Shown here: piece after piece, positions 37,523-47,039 of the stretch
Numbering within the stretch: position 1 is the first letter of the stretch
Layout of the letters: the number at the start of each line of letters is the position of its first letter
Translations under genes and position numbers: made by a program
The notes under the pieces: generated by a model
Told to the model about the DNA's origin: nothing
The model's database searches: none
Seen by the model: the letters and a program-made list of their open reading frames with translations, nothing else
NCBI RefSeq assembly: GCF_001544615.1
Contig: NZ_FCNV02000003.1
Location: 544,428 to 608,427, forward strand
Source of the DNA: Caballeronia concitans
Lineage (GTDB): Bacteria; Pseudomonadota; Gammaproteobacteria; Burkholderiales; Burkholderiaceae
Length of the DNA: 64,000 nucleotides
Reading direction: 5' to 3'

Positions 37523-38962
37523 TCAAGTCTCCCTTGCGCGGGCGTCGAGTTCGCCGACGAGCTGCCCGAGCCGTTGCAGCGCCGCCTCGCTCTGCGGCGT
37601 CCACGGATAGCTGTAATTGAGGCGGATGAAATGGCTGAATGCATTGCGCGTCGAGAACATATAGCCCGGCCCGACCGTGATGCCTTCCGCCAGCGCCGCA
37701 CGATACAGCAGCATGGAATCCACACGCTCCGGCAGTTCCACCCACAGCACATAGCCGCCCTGCGGCGCGGACGTGCGCGTGCCGGCGGGAAAGAACCGTT
37801 CGACCATCGCCATCATGATGCGCGACTGCTGCTTATACAGCTTGCGCACGCGCCGCAGATGCCGGTCGTAGCCGTCCTGACGCAGATAATCGGCGACGGC
37901 GACTTGCGGCACCGATGGCGTCGTCAGCGTGTTGAGGAACTTCAGCTTTTCGACTTGCGCGCGATAACGCCCCGGCATCGCCCAGCCGATGCGATACGAC
38001 GCCGTCAGGCTCTTCGAAAACGACGCGCAATGCAGCACGAGGCCTTTCGTATCGAAGTTCTTGAGCGTCGAGGGCCGCGCGTCGCCGAAATGAAGCTCGT
38101 GATAGACATCGTTTTCGATGACGGGAATGTCGTGCATCGAAAGCAGGTCCACGAGCCGGCGCTTGCGCTCATCCGGCATCTGAAAGCCGAGCGGGTTCTG
38201 AAAATTCGGCATCACCATGCACGCCGCAATCTTTCCCTCGCCGATGATCTGCGCGAGCGCGTCGATGTCGATGCCATCGGCGGGATGCGTCGGCACTTCG
38301 ATCGCGCGCATGCCGAGACGCTCGATGGCGTGAAGCATCGCGTAGAACGTCGGCGATTCGACGGCGACCGTATCGCCCGGCTTCGCGACGGCTTGCAGGC
38401 TCAGGTTGATCGCCTCCGTCGCGCCGACCGTGATGACGATCTCGCCGGGATCGACCGGCACGCCGTTTTCCGCATATCGCCGCGCGATCTGGCGAATGAG
38501 TTCGGGATTGCCGGGCGGCAGGTCGTCGATCAGATTCCAGCTCGCATGCCGCCGCGCGATGGCGTTCGCGTACTGGTTGATGCGCCGCCACGGGAACGGC
38601 TCGGTATCCGGATACGGCGATCCGAACGGCACGGCGCCGTGCGCGCGAATGCTGCGCAACGTGGAAAGCACGAGGCGGCTCACGTCCACTTCCGACGCCA
38701 CCGCCATCGCGCCCGCCACGCCGCCCCGCTCGCCGCGCGCCTCGCCGGAACGTGGTTTCGCGCGCACGAAATAGCCGGATTGCGGACGCGTCTCCAGAAT
38801 GCCGCGGCTCTCCAGCAGCGCGTACGCATGCAGCACCGTCTTGATGCTCACGCCGTGCTGCTGGCTCGCCTGCCGCACCGACGCGATCCGCTCGCCCGCC
38901 GTGAACACGCCGCGTCGCACGGCGGCTTCGATTTCATCGGCAAGTTGTTCGTAGAGCTTCAC
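37523..38962 (-). CDS. MocR-type regulator / aminotransferase-like protein
   Basis: 479 aa from GTG 38962 (MKLYEQLADEIEAAVRRG), the natural N-terminus for this group; the frame to 39106 shows no coding features. A GntR HTH (IASVRQASQQHGVSIKTVLH) leads to a complete aminotransferase domain with VGATEAINLSLQAV, the aspartate/tyrosine region and PLP Lys in ASFSKSLTASYRIGW. It resembles YdcR/PLP-dependent GntR regulators. It is the first gene of the four-gene unit, divergent from the YdeP-type oxidoreductase, 125 bp apart. Confidence 0.87.
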   Translation of the reverse strand: MKLYEQLADEIEAAVRRGVFTAGERIASVRQASQQHGVSIKTVLHAYALLESRGILETRPQSGYFVRAKPRSGEARGERGGVAGAMAVASEVDVSRLVLSTLRSIRAHGAVPFGSPYPDTEPFPWRRINQYANAIARRHASWNLIDDLPPGNPELIRQIARRYAENGVPVDPGEIVITVGATEAINLSLQAVAKPGDTVAVESPTFYAMLHAIERLGMRAIEVPTHPADGIDIDALAQIIGEGKIAACMVMPNFQNPLGFQMPDERKRRLVDLLSMHDIPVIENDVYHELHFGDARPSTLKNFDTKGLVLHCASFSKSLTASYRIGWAMPGRYRAQVEKLKFLNTLTTPSVPQVAVADYLRQDGYDRHLRRVRKLYKQQSRIMMAMVERFFPAGTRTSAPQGGYVLWVELPERVDSMLLYRAALAEGITVGPGYMFSTRNAFSHFIRLNYSYPWTPQSEAALQRLGQLVGELDARARET

Positions 38963-39087
38963 GGGCTTTGACGTTTGACGTTCGACAAACCGCAGTCTAG
39001 GGCAAATCGACGCAACTGTATCCCTCGCATTTCGCGTTTTCTGTGCGCCGCGCGCGATTCGGGACACAGTACGCTGTGAGCCATCGA

Positions 39088-41424
39088 ATGACCACGCTGG
39101 CCGCATCCATCATGAAGAAGCCCGAACCGCGCATCGAACCGTACCATCACCCCGCCGCCGGATGGGGGGCGCTGAAACAGGTCGCCATCAACCTCGTGAA
39201 GGAAAAGGTGTCGGGCGGTAACTACCGCACGCTTTTCAAGCAGAATCAGCCGGACGGCTTCGATTGCCCCGGCTGCGCGTGGCCGGACCGGCAACATGCG
39301 TCGACGTTCGAATTCTGCGAAAACGGCGTGAAAGCGGTCGCCGCCGAAGCCACGGCCAAGCGCGTGACGCCTGCGTTTTTCGAGAAGCACACGGTGTCGG
39401 CGCTGATGGCGCAGTCGGATTACGAACTGGAGCAGCACGGCCGTCTCACCGATCCGCTCGTCTACGACGCGAAGCGCGACCGCTACGTGCCGATCGAATG
39501 GGATGCCGCGTTCGAGCTGATCGCGTCGCATCTCAAGAAGCTCGACGATCCGGATCGCGCCGCGTTCTATACGTCGGGCCGCGCGAGCAACGAAGCCGCG
39601 TTTCTCTACCAGTTGTTCGTGCGCATGTACGGCACGAACAACTTCCCCGATTGCTCGAACATGTGCCATGAAGCGACGAGCCGCGGCTTGCCGCATACGG
39701 TCGGCATCGGCAAGGGCACGGTCACGCTCGACGACTTCGAGCATGCCGACACGCTTCTGCTCTTCGGCCAGAATCCGGCGACGAACCATCCTCGCATGCT
39801 CGGCGAATTGCGCGATTGCGCGAAGCGCGGCGCGACGATCGTCTCGATCAATCCGCTCAAGGAACGCGGTCTGGAGCGCTTCGCCAGCCCGCAGCACACG
39901 CTCGACATGTTGTCGCCGAAGGGCGTGAAGATCAGCTCCGTGTTCATCCGGCCGAAAGTCGGCGGCGACTTCGCGCTCATCAAGGGCGTCGCGAAGCGCG
40001 TGATCGAACTCGACGACGCCGCGCTTATCGCGGGCGGCGAGCGCGTGATCGATGTCGATTTCATCGCGCAACATACGGTCGGCTTCGACGCGTTCGCCGC
40101 CGATCTGCGCGCGGAAAGCTGGGACGCGATCGTCGCGGAATCAGGCTCGCCGATGGACGACATCCTCCAGCTCGCCGACATCTACGCGAAGGGCCGCGCC
40201 GTCATCGCGACGTGGGGCATGGGCCTCACGCAGCACAAGAACTCCGTGCCGACGGTGCAGCTGCTCTCCAACCTGATGATGATGCGCGGGAACATCGGGC
40301 GGCGCGGCGCGGGCCTCTGCCCGGTGCGCGGACATTCGAACGTGCAGGGCGACCGCACGGTCGGCATCGAAGAGAAGCCGACGCAGGCGTTTCTCGACCG
40401 CCTCGCCGCAGCCTACGACTTCGAGCCGCCGCGCGAGCACGGCTACGACGTCGTCGAGACCATTCACGCGATGCTCGAAGGCCGCGTGAAGGTGTTCATC
40501 GGCCTGGGGGGAAATTTCTCGATCGCCACGCCCGACACCCCACGCACCTGGGAAGCGATGCGTTCATGCGATCTCACGGTCCACATCACGACGAAGCTGA
40601 ACCGCAGCCACCTCGTGCATGGCCGCGACGCGCTGATCCTCCCGACGCTCGGCCGCACCGAAATCGACATGCAGAACGGCGTGGCGCAAGGCGTGAGCGT
40701 TGAAGATTCGATGAGCATGGTGCACATCTCGTACGGCATGAACAAGCCGGCGTCGCCGAATCTGCTGAGCGAAGTGGCGATCGTCGCGCGCATGGCGCAC
40801 GCGACGCTCGGCAGCGCGAAGGTCGACTGGCTCGCGCATGCGAACGACTACGCGCTGATCCGCGACGGCATCGAGAAAGTCATCGACGGCTTCGAGAACT
40901 ACAACGAGCGCCTGAAGACGCCGGGCGGCTTTCATCTCGGCGTGGCGTCGCGGGATCGCGTGTGGATGACGCCGAGCGGCAAGGCGCAGTTCATCGTGCA
41001 CGCCATCGCCGTGGACACGCCGATTCATCGCGCCCGCGCGCTGCACGGCGAGCGCCTGCTGACGCTGATGACCACGCGCTCGCACGATCAGTACAACACG
41101 ACGATCTACGGTCTCGACGACCGCTATCGCGGCGTGTATGGCCAGCGCCACGTGCTGTTCGCGAATGCCGAGGACATCGACATGCTCGGTTTCGAGCCGG
41201 GCGAACGCGTCGATATCACGAGCGTATGGGATGACGGCGTGGAGCGCCGCGTGGAAGGGTTCACGCTGGTGGAGTACGACATTCCGCGCGGTTGTCTCGG
41301 CGCGTACTATCCGGAGACGAATCCGCTCGTGCCGCTTTCGTCTATCGCGGATGGCGCCGGTACGCCGACATCGAAGTCCATTCCCGTGTTGTTGCGTTCT
41401 GCCAGCCGAGCCATTGCGGCCTGA
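39088..41424 (+). CDS. FdhF/YdeP-family molybdopterin oxidoreductase
   Basis: 778 aa, close to E. coli YdeP (759 aa). N-terminal Cys 60 and 63 (DCPGCAWP), DCSNMCHEATSRG, the Mo-bis-MGD binding signature LLFGQNPATNHPRMLGEL and the C-terminal MopB domain (TTRSHDQYNTTIYGLDDRYR) place it in the YdeP branch of formate-dehydrogenase-like enzymes. In enteric bacteria YdeP is linked to acid resistance. The true substrate is unknown. There are no electron-transfer subunits or FdhE/FdhD genes nearby. Confidence 0.87.
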   Translation: MTTLAASIMKKPEPRIEPYHHPAAGWGALKQVAINLVKEKVSGGNYRTLFKQNQPDGFDCPGCAWPDRQHASTFEFCENGVKAVAAEATAKRVTPAFFEKHTVSALMAQSDYELEQHGRLTDPLVYDAKRDRYVPIEWDAAFELIASHLKKLDDPDRAAFYTSGRASNEAAFLYQLFVRMYGTNNFPDCSNMCHEATSRGLPHTVGIGKGTVTLDDFEHADTLLLFGQNPATNHPRMLGELRDCAKRGATIVSINPLKERGLERFASPQHTLDMLSPKGVKISSVFIRPKVGGDFALIKGVAKRVIELDDAALIAGGERVIDVDFIAQHTVGFDAFAADLRAESWDAIVAESGSPMDDILQLADIYAKGRAVIATWGMGLTQHKNSVPTVQLLSNLMMMRGNIGRRGAGLCPVRGHSNVQGDRTVGIEEKPTQAFLDRLAAAYDFEPPREHGYDVVETIHAMLEGRVKVFIGLGGNFSIATPDTPRTWEAMRSCDLTVHITTKLNRSHLVHGRDALILPTLGRTEIDMQNGVAQGVSVEDSMSMVHISYGMNKPASPNLLSEVAIVARMAHATLGSAKVDWLAHANDYALIRDGIEKVIDGFENYNERLKTPGGFHLGVASRDRVWMTPSGKAQFIVHAIAVDTPIHRARALHGERLLTLMTTRSHDQYNTTIYGLDDRYRGVYGQRHVLFANAEDIDMLGFEPGERVDITSVWDDGVERRVEGFTLVEYDIPRGCLGAYYPETNPLVPLSSIADGAGTPTSKSIPVLLRSASRAIAA

Positions 41425-41749
41425 GGCCGTGCTTCAGCGCGGATTTGTGAAGCGCCTGATGACGCGCCCGTGAGCGCGCATTCAGGCGGCGTTCGAGCGC
41501 GGCGGCGCCGCAGAAGAAACGATCGATGGCCGCGCCGAGCGCCGCAAGAATGCCGACGCACGCCATCCATCCGAACGCCATGTTGTCGAAAGTGGAAGAT
41601 ACCCACACGCCGCCCGCCGTTGCCGCGAGAAACACCAGCATGACGAGCCCGAACGGCGGCGTGTCTTCGTGCTCCGTGCGGCGACCGGCGCGGCGCGCGC
41701 CCGCTGCGTTGCATCGTTCCGACCCGTAGATTCCTGCCATTGCGTCCAC
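41342..41749 (-). CDS. Small membrane protein overlapping the oxidoreductase 3' end
   Basis: 135 aa from GTG 41749, which has GGAGAG six bases upstream. Two hydrophobic segments (PFGLVMLVFLAATAGGVWVS and MAFGWMACVGILAALGAAID) suggest a two-span inner-membrane protein with basic loops. The last 83 bases overlap the convergent oxidoreductase gene. The C-terminal region is Arg/His-rich and could be non-homologous read-through. I do not recognise a family. Confidence 0.55.
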   Translation of the reverse strand: MDAMAGIYGSERCNAAGARRAGRRTEHEDTPPFGLVMLVFLAATAGGVWVSSTFDNMAFGWMACVGILAALGAAIDRFFCGAAALERRLNARSRARHQALHKSALKHGLRPQWLGWQNATTREWTSMSAYRRHPR

Positions 41750-41846
41750 TTTGTTCTCTCCAAGCCGCTAAAAGTGCGTGGTTCGCAAAGTTACGAAGAT
41801 GAAGAGCACAGTGGTATCAGATCTGTCCGAACGTTTCGTTCGACGC

Positions 41847-44582
41847 TTACTTCACGCCGGCGAACTCCTGAATCTCGGCATCGGCTTCCCCCGCGAGCGG
41901 CACGACGCCCGAGGGCCCCATCGCGCGGGGCTGCAACAACAGCGCGACCAGCCCGCTCCATCCGGTCTGATGCGACGCCCCCACGCCGCGTCCGTTGTCG
42001 CCGTGAAAATATTCGTGGAAGAGCACGAGATCGCGCGAACGCGGATCGGCCTGTAACAGCGGATACGCCGCCATCACAGGCCGCTCGCCGTTCTTGTCGA
42101 GCAAAAAAAGCGTGGTCACGCGGCGCGTGAGTTCATCGGCGATCTGCGCAAGCGAAAACTTCTGCCCCGATCCGGTCGGATACTCGACGCGAAACTCGTC
42201 GCCGTAATAGCGGTGGAATTCGAGGATCGATTCGATCAGCAGATAGTTCACCGGCATCCACACCGGCCCGCGCCAGTTGGAGTTGCCGCCGAACACGCGC
42301 GACGTGGATTCGCCCGGCTGATACCGCACGCAAAAGCTCTCGCTGTTGTGATAGAAGACGAACGGCTGGTCGAGATGAACGCGCGAGAGCGCACGCACGC
42401 CGTGGTCGGAGAGAAACTCGGTCTCGTCGAGCATGCGCTTGAGCAGCGCTTTCATGCGATGCCCGCGCAACAGCGAGAGCAGCACGCTATTGCCCTTCCC
42501 CGCGACGTTCCATCGCGACACGAGCCGCGACAAATCCGGCCGATGATCGAGAAACCAGTGCAGCCGGTCGCGCAGGCCGGGCAGCGAGCCATGCACGCCC
42601 GGCTCCAGCACGTGAACGGCGAAGAACGGAATGAGGCCGACGATGGAGCGTACGCGCATGGGCACGCTGGAGCCGTCGGGCAGGCGCAGCTTGTCGTAGA
42701 AGAACTCGTCCTCGCTGTCCCAGAGGCCCGTGTCGCAGCCGTCCTCGCAACTCACGGCTTCCGCGATATACAGGAAGTGCTCGAAGAACTTCACCGCGAT
42801 ATCGATGAACACCTTGTTCGCATACGCCAGTTCGAGCGCGATGCGCATGAGGTCGAGCGCATACGCGGCCATCCACGCGGTGCCGTCGGCCTGATCGATG
42901 TGACCGCCCGTCGGCAACGGCGACGAGCGATCGAAGATGCCGACGTTATCGAGCCCGAGAAAACCGCCCTGAAAGATGTTGCGCCCATCGGCGTCCTTGC
43001 GGTTGACCCACCACGAAAAGTTGAGCAGCAGCTTGTGGAACACGAGCTCCAGAAAGTCGCGGTCGCCGACGCCCGTGATCGCGCGATCAATCTCGTACAC
43101 GCGCCACGTCGCCCATGCATGAACGGGCGGGTTCGCATCGCCGAAAGCCCATTCGTACGCGGGCAACTGGCCGTTCGGATGCTGATAGCGGTCCTTCACG
43201 AGCAACAACAACTGGCGCTTGGCGAACTCGGGATCGATCAGCGCGAACGCCGCCGCATGGAACGCGAGATCCCACGACGCGTACCACGGATACTCCCACT
43301 TGTCCGGCATCGATACGATGTCCGCGTTGCACAGATGCCGCCAGTCGTAGTTGCGTCCGAAGCGGCGCTGTTTCGGCGGCTTGGGCTGGAGCGGATCGCC
43401 GTCGAGCCAGCGCGTCACGTCGAACTGGTAGTACTGCTTCGACCACAGCATGCCCGCGAGCGCCTGCCGCTGCACGAGCCGCTGATCCGCATCGGCGATG
43501 TCGTGCTGAAGCGCGCCGTAGAACTCGTCCGCTTCCGCGATGCGCCGCGCGAACAAGGCGTCGGCGTCTAACGGAGCAGCGTCGGGCTCGGATTCGGGAC
43601 GCCAGCGCAGATAGACCGTCGCCTTCGCATGCGCCGCGAGTTCGAGATGAAAGCGAGCTGCCGCGCGCGTGCCGGCATCGCGGCGAATCGCGCTTTCATC
43701 GCCGTGAACGATGTAGTCGTTGAAGCCGTCCTTGAACGTGCCCGCGCCTTCCATGTGGTAAAGGCGCTTCACGTTGGTCTCGTTCTCGCAGAATATCCAT
43801 TCGGCATCCTGAAGATTCGGCGACCATGCGGTGACGACCATCGGCTCGTGGCCCATGTGTTCGGCGGCGACATACGTCGCGCCCTGCACCGTTTCGCGCC
43901 TGAGCGACGGCTTGATCGGCGTCGGCTTCCACGACCACGTGTTGCGCGCCCAGATCTGCGGCAGCGCGTCGATGGCGGCGGCGCGGTCCGAACGATTCTC
44001 GATCGTCGCGCGCATCACGATATCGTCCTGCGTGTGCTTCGCGTATTCCACCTGCACGTCGAAGTAGCGCTCGTCGTCGAAAGCGCCGGTGTCGAGCACT
44101 TCGTACTCGGGCATGTCCGCGCCGCGCCGCGCGTTTTCATCGACGAGATCGGCGTAAGGAAACGCCACATGCGGGTACTTGTACAGCATGCGCATATAGG
44201 AATGCGTGGGCGTGCCGTCGACGTAAAAGTACAGCTCCTTCACGTCCTCGCCGTGATTGCCTTCCTGATTCGTGAGGCCGAAGAGCCGTTCCTTCAGGAT
44301 CGGATCGCGCCCGTTCCACAGCGCAAGCGAGATGCACCAGTTGAGCTTGTCGTCGCCGAAGCCGGCGATGCCGTCCTCGCCCCAGCGATACGCCCTGCTG
44401 CGCGCATGATCGTGCGGAAAGTACTCCCACGCGGTGCCGAACTCGCTGTAATCTTCGCGCACGGTGCCCCACTGGCGCTCGCTGAGATATGGCCCCCAGC
44501 GCTGCCAGCGCGGGCATTCGCCGGAATGCAGCCGCGAGCCTTCAACGGTATCGATCTGATTGACGGTGCGCGTCCTGTTCAT
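41847..44582 (-). CDS. GH63-like glucosidase (MGH1/mannosylglycerate-hydrolase type)
   Basis: 911 aa from ATG 44582, which has GAGGAG seven bases before it; the frame continuing to 44618 lacks that. The sequence has the N-terminal beta-rich domain and an (alpha/alpha)6 barrel typical of GH63. MSWDLAFHAAAF-type motif at WEYPWYASWDLAFHAAAFAL, GGFLGLDNVGIFDRSSPLPT and GGNSNWRGPVWMPVNYLLIE hold conserved acidic residues. Bacterial relatives hydrolyse alpha-glucosides or mannosylglycerate-like glycosides. There is no signal peptide, so the enzyme is cytoplasmic. It is the last gene of the NTF2-debranching-glucosidase unit, 73 bp after the debranching gene. Confidence 0.83.
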   Translation of the reverse strand: MNRTRTVNQIDTVEGSRLHSGECPRWQRWGPYLSERQWGTVREDYSEFGTAWEYFPHDHARSRAYRWGEDGIAGFGDDKLNWCISLALWNGRDPILKERLFGLTNQEGNHGEDVKELYFYVDGTPTHSYMRMLYKYPHVAFPYADLVDENARRGADMPEYEVLDTGAFDDERYFDVQVEYAKHTQDDIVMRATIENRSDRAAAIDALPQIWARNTWSWKPTPIKPSLRRETVQGATYVAAEHMGHEPMVVTAWSPNLQDAEWIFCENETNVKRLYHMEGAGTFKDGFNDYIVHGDESAIRRDAGTRAAARFHLELAAHAKATVYLRWRPESEPDAAPLDADALFARRIAEADEFYGALQHDIADADQRLVQRQALAGMLWSKQYYQFDVTRWLDGDPLQPKPPKQRRFGRNYDWRHLCNADIVSMPDKWEYPWYASWDLAFHAAAFALIDPEFAKRQLLLLVKDRYQHPNGQLPAYEWAFGDANPPVHAWATWRVYEIDRAITGVGDRDFLELVFHKLLLNFSWWVNRKDADGRNIFQGGFLGLDNVGIFDRSSPLPTGGHIDQADGTAWMAAYALDLMRIALELAYANKVFIDIAVKFFEHFLYIAEAVSCEDGCDTGLWDSEDEFFYDKLRLPDGSSVPMRVRSIVGLIPFFAVHVLEPGVHGSLPGLRDRLHWFLDHRPDLSRLVSRWNVAGKGNSVLLSLLRGHRMKALLKRMLDETEFLSDHGVRALSRVHLDQPFVFYHNSESFCVRYQPGESTSRVFGGNSNWRGPVWMPVNYLLIESILEFHRYYGDEFRVEYPTGSGQKFSLAQIADELTRRVTTLFLLDKNGERPVMAAYPLLQADPRSRDLVLFHEYFHGDNGRGVGASHQTGWSGLVALLLQPRAMGPSGVVPLAGEADAEIQEFAGVK

Positions 44583-44655
44583 GGGCGTCTCCTCGTCGCG
44601 ACTTTCGAAAATGCCCAATTTACCGCGATTCCGCCGCTATTTGCCCAAACGACGC

Positions 44656-46560
44656 TCATGTTTCGCCGATCAACTTCTCGACGCGCATCAGCTCCGCGAG
44701 CGACCACGCCTGAAACGGCGCGCCGCCGGGCGTATACGGCGCGTCGCCGTCCGCGACTTCGCTGATATGGCCGATGCCGTATCGGTTCAGATGCGCATGC
44801 AGCGGCGCGAGAAAGCGTTCACGCACGCCCGCCGCGCCATGCACGCGCAGCCACGCCTCGACGAAGGGACCCATGAGCCACGGCCACACCGTGCCCTGGT
44901 GATAGGCGCCATCGCGATCCAGCAAGCCGCCCGAATAACGGGAGCGATACGCCGGGTCCGAAGGCGCGAGCGTGCGCAGGCCGAGCGGCGTCAGCAAGTG
45001 CGCCTCGACCTGCGCGACGATCGCGCGCGCAGTCTCGTCATCGACGATCACATGCGGCAGCCCGCCGACCGCGAAGATCTGATTCGGGCGGATCGCGCGG
45101 TCGAGCTTGCCCGGCTCGTGATCGGCATCGACGACATCCACGAGCGCGTGCGTGTACGGATCGACGAAGCGCGCCTGGAATGCCTGCCGCGCGCGATCGT
45201 GCATCGGCTGCCAGCGCGCGTTCCACGCCGATGCGATCGCGAGCGCGTTGATCCACAACGCCTCGACTTCGACCGGCTTGCCGATGCGCGGCGTCACGAC
45301 CCAGTCGCCCGCCTTCGCGTCCATCCACGTGAGCTGCACGCCGGGCACGCCTGCGCGCAGAAGGCCGTCGCCGTCGGCCGCGATGCCGAAGCGCGTGCCG
45401 TGCGCATAGCCTTCGAGGATCGCATCGACGGCGCGTTGCAGGCGGGTCGTCGTCGCGGCGAGCGCGTGACCGGTCGCGAGATAGTCGTGCACGGCGATCA
45501 CGAACCACAGCGACGCATCGACGGAGTTGTACTCGGGCAAGCCGCCGCTGTCGGGAAAGCGGTTCGGCAGCATGCCTTCCGAGAGCACATCGGTCCATTC
45601 GAGCAGAATTGATTCGGCGTCCTGATGACGTCCCGGCGCGAGCAAGAGGCCGCGCATCGAGATGAACGTATCGCGGCCCCAGTCGGTGAACCACGGAAAG
45701 CCCGCGATGATCGTCAGCCCGTGCTTGCGCTTCACGACATACGCATCGGCCGATCGCGCGAGCCGCGAGCCGAATGCGGCGCGGCGTTCACGTTCCCGCG
45801 CGTCGAGTTCCGTTGCGAGCGCGGGGGCATCGCCATGAAGCGGCGGCCCGTCGCCTGTGTCGGCGTGCAGGATCAGCAGCGCTTCGCCGCGCGCGAGATC
45901 GAAGTGAAAGACGCCCGGCGTCGCGAGGTCTTCGATGTAATCCAGCCCGCGCTCACGTTCGCGCGCATAGCTGAAGTTGCGATACCAGTCGGGCGCGTGT
46001 TCGTATGCGCCGTTCGACATCGCGTTGATGACCGGCAAGCCGCCGTAAGGCTGCCAGTACACGCGCTCGCCATCGACGCTCGCATCGAAGCGGAAGTCCG
46101 CGTTCTCGCGATGCAGCGCGTGATAGTCGCGCCCCGACAAGAGCGGGCGCACGTGCAGCGTCGCTTGCGTGGCCGCGCCTTCGATACGCCAGCGCAGCAC
46201 CGTCTGCCCGCTCTCCTTCGCGACGAACACTTCCGCGACGACCGCCGCGTTTTCGCCGATTCGATAACGCCACGTCGGCCACGGCGACAAGTCGAACGCA
46301 ACCAGATGCGCCGATGCATCCGGATAGAGCACGTCGGGCGCATAGCGTTGCATCGTGAGAGGAACGCGCGTGCCGTCGATCTCGAGCCACGCCTCCACGC
46401 CGTTCACCAGCACGACGCGGCCCGCGGGCGGCTGCGTCGCCGCGAGCACGAGCGCGTGATAGCGGCGCGTGCGCATCGTGCCCACGGTGCCCGACGCGAA
46501 GCCGCCATGCGCATCGGCTTCGAGCCATTCGTCGTCGAAGCGCGCGGGATCGATCGTCAT
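44656..46560 (-). CDS. Glycogen-debranching-type amylo-alpha-1,6-glucosidase
   Basis: 634 aa. N-terminal beta domain (EWLEADAHGGFASGTVGTM) and a C-terminal (alpha/alpha)6 catalytic domain with AGFPWFTDWGRDTFISMRGL, WMDAKAGDWVVTPRIGK and GTVWPWLMGPFVEAWL. These are signatures of the bacterial and archaeal glycogen debranching family (GDE C-terminal, GH133-like). Its ATG overlaps the stop of the upstream NTF2-like gene (ATGA). No glycogen synthase, branching or trehalose genes are in the window, so the exact polymer is open. Confidence 0.87.
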   Translation of the reverse strand: MTIDPARFDDEWLEADAHGGFASGTVGTMRTRRYHALVLAATQPPAGRVVLVNGVEAWLEIDGTRVPLTMQRYAPDVLYPDASAHLVAFDLSPWPTWRYRIGENAAVVAEVFVAKESGQTVLRWRIEGAATQATLHVRPLLSGRDYHALHRENADFRFDASVDGERVYWQPYGGLPVINAMSNGAYEHAPDWYRNFSYARERERGLDYIEDLATPGVFHFDLARGEALLILHADTGDGPPLHGDAPALATELDARERERRAAFGSRLARSADAYVVKRKHGLTIIAGFPWFTDWGRDTFISMRGLLLAPGRHQDAESILLEWTDVLSEGMLPNRFPDSGGLPEYNSVDASLWFVIAVHDYLATGHALAATTTRLQRAVDAILEGYAHGTRFGIAADGDGLLRAGVPGVQLTWMDAKAGDWVVTPRIGKPVEVEALWINALAIASAWNARWQPMHDRARQAFQARFVDPYTHALVDVVDADHEPGKLDRAIRPNQIFAVGGLPHVIVDDETARAIVAQVEAHLLTPLGLRTLAPSDPAYRSRYSGGLLDRDGAYHQGTVWPWLMGPFVEAWLRVHGAAGVRERFLAPLHAHLNRYGIGHISEVADGDAPYTPGGAPFQAWSLAELMRVEKLIGET

Positions 46561-47039
46561 GCCGCCGCCTGCTTGCGGAAATCGGCGAGCGCGCGGCGCG
46601 CCTTCTTGCGGATGGCCTGCTGCATCCGGGGCGTCCAGCCGAAGCACCATCCGGCCGGCCCGAGCGCCTGGCGGCTCCAGCGCCAGAGATCGAAGGTATC
46701 GGTCTGTTCGAAGATGAGGCCGTCGCGGATAGCGAAGCGCGTGCGTATTTCGTTGACGACCGGCCGGCCCGTCGCCGAATACGTATAACGCGCGACGGCG
46801 TTCGCGCTCGCGGTCTGTCCGAGCGATTCGATGCCGTCGAAAGTCAGCGCGAAGTCGCTCGCGCGATGCAGCAGCATCCGCCACATGTCGCCCGCCTCGC
46901 GCCCGAACAGCACGCCGAACGCGGGGTCCTCGAAGCGGACGTCGGGCGCGTAGCACGCGGCCATCGCGTCCGCGTCGAGACTTTGAAAAGCGCGGTAGAA
47001 GCGCTCGATCAATGCGATGTTCGGATTCGAATCTGGCAT
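46557..47039 (-). CDS. NTF2-like / SnoaL-type protein
   Basis: 160 aa from ATG 47039 (MPDSNPNIALIERFYRAFQS). SnoaL-like alpha+beta barrel: DADAMAACYAPDVRFEDPAF and FEQTDTFDLWRWSRQALGP are typical of the stand-alone NTF2-like proteins. The active-site pocket could bind a small molecule, but no catalytic residues are certain. ATGA overlap with the debranching gene suggests a co-expressed partner. Its C-terminal extension is basic. Confidence 0.78.
   Translation of the reverse strand: MPDSNPNIALIERFYRAFQSLDADAMAACYAPDVRFEDPAFGVLFGREAGDMWRMLLHRASDFALTFDGIESLGQTASANAVARYTYSATGRPVVNEIRTRFAIRDGLIFEQTDTFDLWRWSRQALGPAGWCFGWTPRMQQAIRKKARRALADFRKQAAA

Noticed and set aside
42213-43571. 452-codon open frame opposite the glucosidase gene
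   Set aside because: Same GC-bias effect; no start signal or domain.
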